DNA from: Pseudoclavibacter sp. CFCC 11306
GTDB taxonomy: Bacteria > Actinomycetota > Actinomycetes > Actinomycetales > Microbacteriaceae
Length of the DNA: 64,000 nucleotides
Direction: 5' to 3'
Assembly: GCF_008831235.1 (NCBI RefSeq)
Contig: NZ_WBKF01000003.1
Coordinates: 62,001 to 126,000 of the forward strand
The notes below the pieces were generated by a model. That model searched no databases. It saw nothing but the letters and a program-made list of their open reading frames with translations, and was not told the origin of the DNA. Below, piece by piece: positions 53,462 to 62,614 of the stretch. Numbering within the stretch: position 1 is the first letter of the stretch; every line of letters starts with the position of its first letter. A program made the position numbers and the translations under genes.

Positions 53462-55020
53462 TTTGCCACCTCTTCATATGTTGTGTCTGCTGTGCTCGCA
53501 CCCGATGCGCCGCTTCGAGGGCGATCGTGGCGAGCCAGCAGTCTCAGTGTCTGTTCACGAGCGTACGGAAGCACCGAGGCCAGACCGGTTCCCGAACGCC
53601 ACGACCCGACCACCGCGAGGTCTCCGAGATTCGCGACCACGGCATCCACCGTCTGCCGGATCTCATCAGCCCGAGCACTCGGCTGCACGTTGAGCCAGCG
53701 ATGCACCGCCGTCGCCGCCACAGCCCGATCGGCGATGTCGACGTCGGTGAGCACGCGCACGTCGCGAACGGCCTGTGCGCACAGCTCGTCGTCGGTCATC
53801 GTGCTCGGCTGGCCCGCGCGGCCGTAGCTCAGCCGCAGCACGTGGCGGCCGGGGTGCGCCGATGCTGCAGCGTCGGCGATCCAGCGCCATTTGGCCGAGG
53901 CATGAGTCATCGCCTTCGCCTGCACATCAGGCGCATCTGCGGCGACGAGCATTCCGGTGCCGCGCGGTTCGACGTCGAGTCGCGCATCGTCGACGACGAG
54001 CGTGACGAGGGCGACTGCAGCAGGATGCGCCCACGGGCCCGCCTCTGAGAGCTTGAGCAGCCGCAGGGCAGGGTCGGCCGTGGTCGCCAGCACGAGCTGG
54101 GATGCGGTGTGACATGCCTGCGAGCCGGGATGGCACGCACCCGGAGACATCGGCGACCCGCTGCTCGGGCGGTCTCCGACCGCAGCGACCCGCACGCGCC
54201 ATCCCTCGTCCGTGCGTTCGATGCGATCGACCTCTCGGTGCAGCAGGATGCGACCACCGGCCGCGACGATGCGGTCTCGCAGTCGATCGGTCAGCGTGTG
54301 CATGCCCCCGACGAGGCCGCGCACAGCAGACCCCGGAGCCCGTTGCGCCTGCAGATGCCGCACCGCGCCGCTGAGCGTTCCGACCTCGACGAGCGCTGAG
54401 AGCAGGCCGTGCGCAACCGACTCGACGGGCATCTCATACGGGTCGCCCGAGTAGATGCCGCCGGCGACCGGCGCCACAAGACGATCGATCACCGCACGAC
54501 CCATGCGCGCCTCGACCAATGCGCCGAGGGTCGTCGCGCCGGGATCGGTCGCGTCGACGCCCACCGTCGGCGGCAGGGTCAGATCACGTCGAGCAGCACG
54601 AGCTCCCTCGGCCCCAATGGCTTCGACGAGCTCGCCGTATGCTGTGCCGTGCTCGTCGAGATCGCCCGGAATGCCCAGCATCCCCGTGCGCGGCAGACGA
54701 CTTGCGGCGAAGCGTCCCCGATAGCGGTACCCGACCCACGCACCCACCGGGTTCGGCTCGACCACCCGGTCGGCCAGCCCGAGCTCGGCCAGCAGCGGTT
54801 CGACCCGGCCCCCGCGGGTCGCGAACGATTCGGTGCCGGCGTCCATCTCAAGGCCGACGAGCACGTGCGACGCAACCGGCCCGCCCACGTGGTCTGCGGC
54901 CTCGAGCACGGTCACACGTCGCCCGGCCTCAGCAGCCGTCCAGGCGCTGACCAGCCCGGCGATGCCGCCGCCGACGACCAGCAGGTCGGCGTCGAGCTCA
55001 GCGTCGCGTTCGTCGGTCAC
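53458..55020 (-). CDS. hemY: Coproporphyrinogen/protoporphyrinogen oxidase
   Basis: A 520-residue FAD-dependent amine-oxidase-type enzyme. ADLLVVGGGIAGLVSAWTAAEAGRRVTVLEA is the N-terminal dinucleotide-binding fold (positions about 11-41). YSGDPYEMPVESVA and a GGMHTLTDRL segment match HemY/CgoX, as does LPYAREQTLRLL near the end. In Actinobacteria this enzyme mostly oxidises coproporphyrinogen III in the coproporphyrin-dependent route (established for the phylum; not proven here). A Ser/Pro/His insertion lies near 285-310. The GTG start at 55020 overlaps the hemE stop. Confidence 0.9.
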   Translation of the reverse strand: MTDERDAELDADLLVVGGGIAGLVSAWTAAEAGRRVTVLEAADHVGGPVASHVLVGLEMDAGTESFATRGGRVEPLLAELGLADRVVEPNPVGAWVGYRYRGRFAASRLPRTGMLGIPGDLDEHGTAYGELVEAIGAEGARAARRDLTLPPTVGVDATDPGATTLGALVEARMGRAVIDRLVAPVAGGIYSGDPYEMPVESVAHGLLSALVEVGTLSGAVRHLQAQRAPGSAVRGLVGGMHTLTDRLRDRIVAAGGRILLHREVDRIERTDEGWRVRVAAVGDRPSSGSPMSPGACHPGSQACHTASQLVLATTADPALRLLKLSEAGPWAHPAAVALVTLVVDDARLDVEPRGTGMLVAADAPDVQAKAMTHASAKWRWIADAAASAHPGRHVLRLSYGRAGQPSTMTDDELCAQAVRDVRVLTDVDIADRAVAATAVHRWLNVQPSARADEIRQTVDAVVANLGDLAVVGSWRSGTGLASVLPYAREQTLRLLARHDRPRSGASGASTADTTYEEVAK

Positions 55021-56129
55021 CGCTCGGTCGCCTCCCATGCGTGCACGTGTGCGACGAGGCGCGTGAGCACGTCGGGGTCGGTCGCCGGAGGCACACCGTG
55101 ACCGAGGTTGAACACATGCCCGGCAGCTCGCTGCCCGGCCCGCAGAATACGATCGGCCGCTGCTTCGCGCACGGCGGCCGGGGCGCCCAGCAGCGCCGGG
55201 TCGAGATTGCCCTGCACGGGCACGTCGACGCCCAGACGGTCGATCGCGTCGGCGAGTTCGGTGCGATAGTCGACGCCCACCGCGTCAGCGCCCGCATCGC
55301 GCAGGTCGCAGAGCAGCTCAGGCCCGGCGAGACCGAAGTGGATGCGCGGCACGCCGCGTCCGTCGGCAGTGCGCAGATCGGCGACGCTGGCGAGCACGCG
55401 AGCGGATGCCGGGCGCACATGAGCACGGTAGACGGTCGGTGCCAGCGACCCGACCCACGAGTCGAAGAGCTGCACGGTCGAGGCACCGGCAAGCACCTGC
55501 ACGCGCAGGAACGCCGCCGAGTAGTCAGCCATCTTCATCACGAGACGATCCCAGACCTCGGGTTCGGCGAACATGAGCGTGCGCGCGGCCAGATGGTCTT
55601 TCGACGGGCCGCCCTCGACCAAATAGGCGGCGAGAGTGAAGGGCGCACCCGCGAAGCCGATCAGCGGAGTGTCGCCCAGTTCGGCGACGGTGAGACGCAC
55701 GGCCTCGGCGATCGGGGCAAGCTGATCGGCGGTGAGCTCGGGCAGTGCATCCACATCGGCCGCGGTGCGCACCGGCGAGCCGAAGACGGGGCCCCGCCCC
55801 GCAACGATGTCGACATCGACCCCGGCCAGCTTCAGAGGAACGACGATGTCAGAGAAGAAGACCGCGGCATCCACATGATGGCGGCGCACCGGCTGCAGGG
55901 TGATCTCGGCGGCGAGATCGGGCCGCAGGCAGGAGTCGAGCATTGCGATGCCCTCGCGCACCGAGCGATACTCAGGCAGCGACCGACCCGCCTGTCGCAT
56001 GAACCACACCGGCACGTGGTCGACCGGCTCGCCCCGCAGAGCGCGCACCAGGGCCGAGTCAGCCGTGGACTTCGGGGGGTTCGATGCCTGAGAAACCGGG
56101 TTCAGGGGATGTGCGGCAGAAAGACTCAC
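55017..56129 (-). CDS. hemE: Uroporphyrinogen decarboxylase
   Basis: A 370-residue enzyme producing coproporphyrinogen III. VPVWFMRQAGRSLPEYR (substrate-binding Arg), FFSDIVVPLKLAGVDVDIV, GFAGAPFTLAAYLVEG and VQLFDSWVGSLAP are diagnostic, then VQGNLDPALLGAP and FNLGHGVPP. It is the first gene of the minus-strand heme operon, 55 bp from the divergent hemA start. Confidence 0.95.
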   Translation of the reverse strand: MSLSAAHPLNPVSQASNPPKSTADSALVRALRGEPVDHVPVWFMRQAGRSLPEYRSVREGIAMLDSCLRPDLAAEITLQPVRRHHVDAAVFFSDIVVPLKLAGVDVDIVAGRGPVFGSPVRTAADVDALPELTADQLAPIAEAVRLTVAELGDTPLIGFAGAPFTLAAYLVEGGPSKDHLAARTLMFAEPEVWDRLVMKMADYSAAFLRVQVLAGASTVQLFDSWVGSLAPTVYRAHVRPASARVLASVADLRTADGRGVPRIHFGLAGPELLCDLRDAGADAVGVDYRTELADAIDRLGVDVPVQGNLDPALLGAPAAVREAAADRILRAGQRAAGHVFNLGHGVPPATDPDVLTRLVAHVHAWEATER

Positions 56130-56184
56130 GACCCCATTCTCGCAAACATCTGACGATTTAGAGAATTGACACCAAACGCCTAGA

Positions 56185-57657
56185 ATGTCAGACGTGCTTC
56201 TCTGCGTGTCGTCCAGTCATAAAAACGCGCCGTTCTCCCTGCTCGAGGGACTTTCCGGCGCCGCTGACGCTGCGCGCACCCTCACGTCGCGAAACGAGTT
56301 CTTCAGTGGCGCCGTCGTCGTCGCCACCTGCAACCGCTTCGAGGCGTACCTCGATGTGCGCCAGCCCGAAGGGTCCGATCCCCGTCTCGCGGTGGTGGCC
56401 GCCTGGCAGGCGGTCTGTGCGCACACCGGTGTCGAATACGAAGATCTGAAGACCGGCAGTGCGGTCTATGTCGGCGATGCCGCCGCCCAACATCTGTTCT
56501 CGGTGACTGCCGGGCTCGAGTCGCTGGTCGTCGGAGAGACAGAGATCTCTGGCCAAGTCGCCAACGCGCTCGAGCACGCTCGCGAGATCGGCACCACGAC
56601 CTCTGACCTTGAGCGGCTGTTCCAGACCGCAGCGAAGACCTCGCGCGATGTGAAGAATCAGACCAAGCTCGGCCGCATGGGCCGTTCGATCGTGCAGCTG
56701 GCGCTCGACCTCAGCGACAGCCGCATCGTGGACTGGTCGAAGCTGCGCGTGCTGCTGGTCGGCACCGGACAGTACGCACGCGTCACCGTCGCCGCGCTGA
56801 AGACCCGCGGGGTCACAGACATCGCCGTGCACTCGGCCAGCGGCCGCGCCGAGCACTTCGCCGAGATGCGCGAACTGCGCGCGGTGAGGCCAGAGCGCCT
56901 CACCCACGAGCTCGCCTGTGCCGACCTGATCGTCACCTGCACGACGTCGCCGCACACGGTGATCGACGCCGCACTCCTGCGCGCCAGCCGCACCGAGGCC
57001 GCCCACACCGGGGTGTCCCCCACCGCTGTCGATGCGACGGTCAGCGATTCCGAAGCCACGGGGTGCCCTTTCGATCACGGCTCCGTCGGTTCGGTCGCAG
57101 CAGTGCCGAACCTGCCCGCGCGCCAGCTCGTCATCGACCTCGGTATGCCGCGCAACGTGGCCGTCGACGTCACCGACCTGCCCGAAGTGGAGCTGCTCGA
57201 TCTCGAGACGATCAAGCTGCACGCGCCGCTGAGCGAGCTGAGATCGAGTGACGACGCACGTTCGCTCGTCGACGAGGCTGCGCAGAGCTTTCACCAGCAG
57301 CGCAATCAGCAGCGTGTGGGCCGCGGCCTCGCCCAGCTGAAGGCGATGTTCTTCGACAAGCTCGATGCCGAGATCGAACGGTCACGACGCCATGAGCCGA
57401 GCCAGGCGAACACTGAGAAGGCCCTGCACCACTTAGTCGGGGTGCTGCTAAACACGTCGATGCAGCGTTCGCGCGACCTGGCGGCCGAAGATCGTCCGCA
57501 CGATTTCGTCGATGCGCTCGAAGCGCTCTACGGCATCCAGGCCGACATGCCTGACGAAGACGCCGAAACCTGCGGCCGCTGCCCGATCGCGCATGAGCTG
57601 TTGGGGCCGCACACGCATCGTGCCGATGACGATGGCTCGCTGCGCTCGGTGAGCTGA
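56185..57657 (+). CDS. hemA: Glutamyl-tRNA reductase with two Cys-Pro-x-x-His motifs
   Basis: A 490-residue NADPH-dependent reductase, first committed step of C5 heme synthesis. Catalytic Cys49 in VVATCNRFEAY; GLESLVVGETEISGQVANAL; NADPH fold in LRVLLVGTGQYARVTVAAL; C-terminal dimerisation helices. The usual SxSRT/HLF region shows VYVGDAAAQHLFSVTAGLES. Unlike many homologues it has a loop insertion with CPFDH (Cys294-His298) and a C-terminal CGRCPIAH (Cys463, Cys466-His470). TAGAAT at 56181 would place a leaderless transcript start at a GTG (56194), giving MLLCVSSSH, which matches the family N-terminus well; the ATG at 56185 is the alternative. Confidence 0.93.
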   Translation: MSDVLLCVSSSHKNAPFSLLEGLSGAADAARTLTSRNEFFSGAVVVATCNRFEAYLDVRQPEGSDPRLAVVAAWQAVCAHTGVEYEDLKTGSAVYVGDAAAQHLFSVTAGLESLVVGETEISGQVANALEHAREIGTTTSDLERLFQTAAKTSRDVKNQTKLGRMGRSIVQLALDLSDSRIVDWSKLRVLLVGTGQYARVTVAALKTRGVTDIAVHSASGRAEHFAEMRELRAVRPERLTHELACADLIVTCTTSPHTVIDAALLRASRTEAAHTGVSPTAVDATVSDSEATGCPFDHGSVGSVAAVPNLPARQLVIDLGMPRNVAVDVTDLPEVELLDLETIKLHAPLSELRSSDDARSLVDEAAQSFHQQRNQQRVGRGLAQLKAMFFDKLDAEIERSRRHEPSQANTEKALHHLVGVLLNTSMQRSRDLAAEDRPHDFVDALEALYGIQADMPDEDAETCGRCPIAHELLGPHTHRADDDGSLRSVS

Positions 57658-57690
57658 GTCGGCAGAAGGCGGCCTGCAGACCGCCGCACC

Positions 57691-58461
57691 TCACAGTGCA
57701 GCACGCACCGGGTTCGTGAGTTCGCCGATGCCCGTGGCCGCGACTGTCACGGTGTCTCCGGGCACGATCGGCCGCACGCCTGCAGGCGTTCCCGTCAGAA
57801 TCACATCGCCCGGCAGAAGAGTGAACGCCTGGCTGATGAACTCCAGCAGGGTCGGCACATCGAAGATGAAGTCTTTCGTCTCGCCCGACTGCGCAGCTTC
57901 GCCGTTGATCGACGAGGTCACCGTCACCGCCGCCGGATCCAGCTCGGTCTCGATCACGGGGCCCAGCGGGCAGAACGTGTCCATTCCCTTTGCACGAGCC
58001 CACTGCCCGTCGCCCTGCTGCAGCGTGCGCGCACTGACGTCGTTGCCCAGCGTGTAGCCGAACACCGCCTTCTGCCAGTGCTCGCGTGGCAGGTTCTTCA
58101 CGACCTTGCCGATCACGATCGCCAGCTCTGCCTCGGGCTCGACGGTTCCGGCGAACTCCGGAATCACGATCGGGTCGCCCGGGCCGACCACCGAAGTGTT
58201 CGGCTTGAAGAAGAGCAGCGGATGCGTCGGCACCGCGTTGCCCTTCTCGGCCGCGTGCGCAGCATAGTTGCGCCCCACCGCGATGACTTTCGAGCGAGGG
58301 ATGACCGGGGCGAGCAGGTGCGCCTCGGCAAGCGGAACGCGATCGCCCGTCGTGTCATAGCCGGCGAACATCGGGTCTCCGCTGAGGACGACGATCTCGT
58401 CCCCGTCAATGATTCCGAATGCCGGGTCAGCGCCTTCGTGGCTGAAACGTGCGATCTTCAT
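57691..58461 (-). CDS. Fumarylacetoacetate hydrolase family protein
   Basis: A 256-residue FAH-superfamily hydrolase/isomerase. VIAVGRNYAAHAAEKG, PLLFFKPNTSVVGPGDPIVIP, EPEAELAIVIGK (metal-binding Glu residues), GYTLGNDVSARTLQ and the C-terminal DVILTGTPAGV are the family landmarks. Substrates are 2-oxo or 1,3-dicarbonyl acids; many such genes in Actinobacteria act as acylpyruvases or HpcE-like enzymes. It lies between hemA and ilvE without a clear functional link. Confidence 0.92.
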   Translation of the reverse strand: MKIARFSHEGADPAFGIIDGDEIVVLSGDPMFAGYDTTGDRVPLAEAHLLAPVIPRSKVIAVGRNYAAHAAEKGNAVPTHPLLFFKPNTSVVGPGDPIVIPEFAGTVEPEAELAIVIGKVVKNLPREHWQKAVFGYTLGNDVSARTLQQGDGQWARAKGMDTFCPLGPVIETELDPAAVTVTSSINGEAAQSGETKDFIFDVPTLLEFISQAFTLLPGDVILTGTPAGVRPIVPGDTVTVAATGIGELTNPVRAAL

Positions 58462-58552
58462 GCTTCACTCCATTGGTCAAGTCAGGCGGCGACACCTGCG
58501 CAGTTCGCACGAGTGCCGCCGCCTTCGGATGAGAGACTGGCTCTTAAACGGC

Positions 58553-59656
58553 TCAGGCCAGACGCGTCAGCCAGCCGCGCTTGTCTTCGACGCGGCCGAA
58601 CTGGATGTCGGTGAGTGCCTTGCGCAGACCCGAAGTGATCTTGCCAGCGGTCTCGGCCGGGGCTGCGATCGTGAAGTCCGGGCTGCGCAGCTCGGCGAGC
58701 GGGTTGATGACCGCTGCGGTGCCGCAGGCGAAGATCTCGGTGATCTCGCCCGAAGCCACGCCGTCGCGCCACCAGTCGAGTGACACCGAGGTCTCTTCGG
58801 TCTTCAGACCGAACTCCTCTTCGGCAAGCTGCAGCACCGACTCGCGAGTCACACCGTGCAGAATCGACCCGGTGAGCTTCGGCGTGACCAGGCGGCCGTC
58901 CTTGGTCACGAACATGATGTTCATGCCGCCCAGCTCGTCGACGTTGGTGTGCGTCTCGGCGTCGAGGAAGAGCACCTGCGAGCAGCCGTTGCGGTAGGCC
59001 TCTTCCTGCGGCTCCAGGCTGGCGGCATAGTTGCCGCCGCACTTGGCCTCGCCCGTGCCGCCCAGGGCCGCGCGCGAGAAGTCGGTCGACAGCCAGATGT
59101 TGACAGGCTTGACGCCGTCTTTGAAGTACGGCCCCGCCGGGCTGGCGATCAGCACGTACTTGACCTCATGCGCCGAGTGCACGCCGAGGAACACCTCGGT
59201 GGCGATCATGAACGGGCGCAGATACAGGCTCTTCTCGCCCTCAGCGTCGGGCACCCAGTCGGCGTCGACCTCGACGAGCTCCTTCAGCGACTGCACGAAG
59301 GTGTCGACCGGCAGCTGCGGCAGAGCCAGGCGCTCGGCCGAGCGCTGAAAGCGGTGGGCGTTGCGGTCGGGACGGAACGTCCACACGCTGCCGTCGTCGT
59401 GGCGAAACCCTTTCAGCCCCTCGAAGATCTCCTGCGCATAGTGGAAGACGCTCGCCGCCGGATCGACCGAGAGCGGCCCGTACGGCAGCACCTGCGCATC
59501 ATGCCAGCCCTTGTCCTGGCTGTAGTCGATGGTGACCATATGATCCGAGAAGTTCACGCCGAACCCCGGATCTTTCAGAATCTCGCTGCGCTTCGCCGCA
59601 TCGGTGGGGTTCGTGGTCAGGTGCTTCGCGAAAGTCATCGCGTTCGTCTCGGTCAT
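58553..59656 (-). CDS. ilvE: Branched-chain amino acid aminotransferase
   Basis: A 367-residue class IV PLP aminotransferase. MVTIDYSQDKGWHDAQVLPYGPLSVDPAASVFHYAQEIFEGLKGF spans the first domain (about 38-82), then FRPDRNAHRFQRSAERL. The lysine region is KCGGNYAASLEPQEEA, followed by DELGGMNIMFV and EIFACGTAAVINPLAEL. It performs the last step of Val/Leu/Ile synthesis. A ribosome site (GAGGAAGGAC) precedes the ATG. Confidence 0.95.
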   Translation of the reverse strand: MTETNAMTFAKHLTTNPTDAAKRSEILKDPGFGVNFSDHMVTIDYSQDKGWHDAQVLPYGPLSVDPAASVFHYAQEIFEGLKGFRHDDGSVWTFRPDRNAHRFQRSAERLALPQLPVDTFVQSLKELVEVDADWVPDAEGEKSLYLRPFMIATEVFLGVHSAHEVKYVLIASPAGPYFKDGVKPVNIWLSTDFSRAALGGTGEAKCGGNYAASLEPQEEAYRNGCSQVLFLDAETHTNVDELGGMNIMFVTKDGRLVTPKLTGSILHGVTRESVLQLAEEEFGLKTEETSVSLDWWRDGVASGEITEIFACGTAAVINPLAELRSPDFTIAAPAETAGKITSGLRKALTDIQFGRVEDKRGWLTRLA

Positions 59657-59801
59657 TTCGTCCTTCCTCAGAGAGGTCTACAGAGTTCTTGTCGTGGTGC
59701 AGCTGCCAGCTCGGGGATGGTGGAGCGCGGGGCGCACATGGGGCGCGATCGTGTCGCGCGAGGCGGCCTCGACGCCGCGCTCTCTATCGTACCGCGCATG
59801 G

Positions 59802-59850
59802 CGCCAGGCCGCGGTATGCTCGCCCAGATCAGTCAGACCGCGGCCTGGCG
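59802..59850. terminator. leuB terminator hairpin
   Basis: CGCCAGGCCGCGGT and ACCGCGGCCTGGCG form 14-bp arms around a 21-bp loop, between the leuB stop (59871) and ilvE on the minus strand. There is no clear T-run. In the following 130 bp, TACGAT (about 59785-59790, minus strand) may be the ilvE -10. Confidence 0.55.
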
Positions 59851-59870
59851 GTATGGTCAGGCGCATGTGG

Positions 59871-60917
59871 TCAGGCGCGCAGTCGCGCGACGATCGCGTC
59901 GCCGATCTCGGCAGTCGAACGCACCGCATCCGCCCGCGACGCGGTGTCGGCCCGTACTGCCTCGACGATGCGAGCGGCCGAGTCGGCATGCCCCTGCGTC
60001 TGCAGCATGAGGGCGACTGACAGGATCGCTGCGGTCGGATCGGCCTTCTGCTGGCCGGCGATGTCGGGCGCAGAGCCGTGAATGGGTTCGAACATGCTGG
60101 GTGCGGTGCCGTCGGCGTTGATGTTGGCCGACGCCGCCAGCCCGATGCCGCCGGTGACCGCGGCAGCGAGGTCGGTGAGGATGTCGCCGAACAGGTTGTC
60201 GGTGACGATCACGTCGAAGCGTGCGGGGTCGGTCGTCAGGAAGATCGTGGCAGCATCGACGTGCAGATAGTCGTGGGTCACGTCGGGGAACTCGGCGGCG
60301 ATCTCGTCGACCAGACGCTGCCACATGCCGCCGGCGTTCACGAGCACGTTCTTCTTGTGCACGAGCGTGACGTGATGACGCGGGCGCTTCGCCGCCGTCT
60401 CGAACGCGTAGCGGATCACCCGTGCCGCACCGAACGCCGTGTTCACCGAGACCTCGGTGGCGACCTCGTGCTCCGTGCCCACCCGGAGCGCTCCCCCGTT
60501 GCCCGTGTAGAGCCCCTCTGTGCCCTCGCGCACGACCACGAAGTCGATGTCGCCGGGGTTCGAGAGCGGCGAGCGCACACCCGGGAAGAGCTCGACCGGG
60601 CGCAGGTTGACGTACTGGTCGAACGCGAAGCGCAGCCTGAGCAGCAGGCCGCGCTCGAGCACGCCGGCGGGCACGCGGCGCGGATCGCCGACGGCGCCGA
60701 GCAGCAGTGCGTCGTGCTGACGCAGTTCGCCCAGAGTCTCGTCGGCGAGCACCTCGCCGGTGCGCTCATAGCGGCGTGCGCCCAGATCGTAGTCAGTCGT
60801 GGCGAAGGCGAACCCGTCTGCGGCGGCGACCGCGGTGAGTACTCTGAGCCCCTCGGCGACCACCTCTGGCCCGATGCCGTCACCGGCGATGACTCCGAGA
60901 TCGATCTGTGTGCTCAC
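59871..60917 (-). CDS. leuB: 3-isopropylmalate dehydrogenase
   Basis: A 348-residue NAD-dependent decarboxylating dehydrogenase of leucine synthesis. [20 protein letters not shown] at the start, [44 protein letters not shown], and the metal-site [25 protein letters not shown], followed by [13 protein letters not shown]. The GTG at 60917 follows GAGGAGGAAAC; the frame open to 60971 is not used. Divergent from a rhodanese gene. Confidence 0.95.
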   Translation of the reverse strand: MSTQIDLGVIAGDGIGPEVVAEGLRVLTAVAAADGFAFATTDYDLGARRYERTGEVLADETLGELRQHDALLLGAVGDPRRVPAGVLERGLLLRLRFAFDQYVNLRPVELFPGVRSPLSNPGDIDFVVVREGTEGLYTGNGGALRVGTEHEVATEVSVNTAFGAARVIRYAFETAAKRPRHHVTLVHKKNVLVNAGGMWQRLVDEIAAEFPDVTHDYLHVDAATIFLTTDPARFDVIVTDNLFGDILTDLAAAVTGGIGLAASANINADGTAPSMFEPIHGSAPDIAGQQKADPTAAILSVALMLQTQGHADSAARIVEAVRADTASRADAVRSTAEIGDAIVARLRA

Positions 60918-61068
60918 CGTTTCCTCCTCAGCATTGACCCGCGAACAGGGCGCTGCAGCGCCTCCGGGCATGACGTGTTCCAGCCTAGCGGCAGCGCAGG
61001 TACAGTGTCAGAAAAGACAGATCACTGAATCGGCGCGCGACGCGCGGATTCGCACACGAGGAGTCACC

Positions 61069-61371
61069 ATGGTCGAGCAGATCACCCCGCAGCAGGCACT
61101 CGAACGGCAGGAGGCCGGCGCCGTCATTCTCGATGTGCGCGAGACCGACGAATTCGCTGCGGGTCATGCGACGGGCGCGGTGAACATCCCGCTCTCCGAG
61201 CTGCAGTCGCGTCTGGGCGACGTGCCCGACGCCGACGATCTGCTGATCATCTGTCAGGCCGGCGGACGCTCACAGCAGGCCGCGCTGTGGCTCGATCAGC
61301 AGGGCGTCGCCGCCGCGAACGTCAGCGGCGGCACATTCGCCTGGGCCTCAGAGGGCCTGCCCGTCGACTGA
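61069..61371 (+). CDS. Single-domain rhodanese
   Basis: A 100-residue sulfurtransferase domain. ITPQQALERQEAGAVILDVRETDEFAAGHATGAVNIP covers the first half (positions 4-40), and the active-site loop is LIICQAGGRSQQAA with catalytic Cys. GGTFAWASEGLPV ends it. Such proteins carry persulfide sulfur. The ATG at 61069 has a GAGGAGT ribosome site. It is convergent with the small membrane protein operon. Confidence 0.9.
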   Translation: MVEQITPQQALERQEAGAVILDVRETDEFAAGHATGAVNIPLSELQSRLGDVPDADDLLIICQAGGRSQQAALWLDQQGVAAANVSGGTFAWASEGLPVD

Positions 61372-61403
61372 GCGAGGCTCACCTCAGCCGCTTCGGCTCA
61401 GTC
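61366..61403. terminator. Bidirectional terminator overlapping two convergent stops
   Basis: GACTGAGC and GCTCAGTC are perfect 8-bp arms, with smaller pairings inside. They cover the rhodanese stop and reach the end of the convergent gene at 61398. Confidence 0.35.
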
Positions 61404-61913
61404 GCCGAAGAGCAGGTGTGAGAGCACGATGTCGTTGACCTGCGGGTTGGCCATCACCAGCTGCTGCACCGAGATCATGATCAGCGGCACGATCGCCCAC
61501 CCGGTCGCATAGGCCAGCAGATGACGCCACCAGGTCATCCCACGAGTGATCCACCATGACGCGGCCAGCAGCGCGAGCGGCACGACGAGGCCGACCAGCA
61601 GCAGCGTCCATCTGACCCAGCCGAGCCCGCCGAAGACGGCCTGCCAGCCGGTGTCTGAGTTCGCGAATGCGAACGCGAACGCCTGCCACACCGGGTAGGC
61701 GAAGAGCACCGCCGCCAGCACACCCCAGAGTGCGTCTGAGACGCGGATGCTCAGACCGCCCGGCTGTTCGGCTGCGGCCCCAGCATGATCGGCGTTCGAC
61801 TGCCCGCCGAGCCGCTGGACGTCATCGCCGAGCACAGCGGTGTCGACGTGGTCAGTGCTGCTGCGGTTCATGCGCGCACCACTCGTCTCGTTCAGTTCGT
61901 CGCCGGTGTTCAC
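61398..61913 (-). CDS. Hypothetical membrane protein (four helices)
   Basis: A 171-residue protein. It has a polar N-terminus (about 1-55), then hydrophobic segments at about 60-80, 90-115, 125-145 and 148-165, with VRWTLLLVGLVVPLALLAASWW and IVPLIMISVQQLVMANPQVNDIV. Not recognised. The GTG start at 61913 overlaps the stop of the upstream membrane protein (GTGA), so the two form a translationally coupled pair. Confidence 0.7.
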   Translation of the reverse strand: MNTGDELNETSGARMNRSSTDHVDTAVLGDDVQRLGGQSNADHAGAAAEQPGGLSIRVSDALWGVLAAVLFAYPVWQAFAFAFANSDTGWQAVFGGLGWVRWTLLLVGLVVPLALLAASWWITRGMTWWRHLLAYATGWAIVPLIMISVQQLVMANPQVNDIVLSHLLFGD

Positions 61914-62416
61914 TGTGCGCCTCCGTTGCTCGCGGTGATCAGTGTGATGATCCAGGGCCACGGTGCCAGCAGCACCAGCCCCAGCACCAGCCAGAGCGTC
62001 TGCCAGTACCAACGACGGCCGCGCACGAAGAAGAAGGCGAACACGACCCACAGAGCGGGGCCGGCGAGCCCCAGGAGCATCTGCGCACGGTCGATGCCGT
62101 CGAGCAGAGGCTGCGGCGGGGTCGAGAGACGCTTGAGCAGAATCGTCACCCACGAGATCGTGTAGACGAGAAAGACGCCGAGAATCGCGCCATACCCGAC
62201 GAGCACGCCGGAGGGCAGCTGGTCGATCGCGGCGAGTGCGCTGCGGTCTTCTTCGACCACCGGCACCTCGTCATACTCTGTCGATCGGCCTCCCGGGACG
62301 ACGGCCGACGTATCGAGCCGGTCTGACTCCCAGACGAGCGCCTCGTCGTCGGTGCCGTCGCGTTCTTTGTCACCCATGCTGTCAGGCCTCGCCATCTCCG
62401 GTTGTGCGAACGTCAT
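61910..62416 (-). CDS. Hypothetical membrane protein (three helices)
   Basis: A 168-residue protein with an acidic N-terminal region (about 1-60, rich in Asp/Glu) and three hydrophobic segments. These are VLVGYGAILGVFLVYTISWVTIL (about 71-93), MLLGLAGPALWVVFAFFFV and WLVLGLVLLAPWPWIITLI. Not recognised; in related Actinobacteria similar small proteins occur alone. An in-frame ATG at 62377 could be the start. Coupled to the next gene. Confidence 0.7.
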   Translation of the reverse strand: MTFAQPEMARPDSMGDKERDGTDDEALVWESDRLDTSAVVPGGRSTEYDEVPVVEEDRSALAAIDQLPSGVLVGYGAILGVFLVYTISWVTILLKRLSTPPQPLLDGIDRAQMLLGLAGPALWVVFAFFFVRGRRWYWQTLWLVLGLVLLAPWPWIITLITASNGGAQ

Positions 62417-62523
62417 CTTGTCGGGCGTGATCTGCCCGAGCGTCCGCCCTCAATGATACCGATCCGTGGCACTGCACGGTCGAGCTGCCACTGCGCCTGA
62501 GACGACCACGTCTGCAGAGACGA

Positions 62524-62560
62524 CTGAGGGCCGCCCGAAACGAGTTCGGACGGCCCTCAG
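62524..62560. terminator. ilvC terminator
   Basis: CTGAGGGCCG/CGGCCCTCAG continued by CCGAA/TTCGG with one mismatch, 54 bp downstream of the ilvC stop on the minus strand. No long T-run. Confidence 0.65.
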
Positions 62561-62614
62561 GGTCTGCGTCACCTCATCTGTACGCGGAGGAGGTCACATG
62601 GTGAGCAGCGCGGA

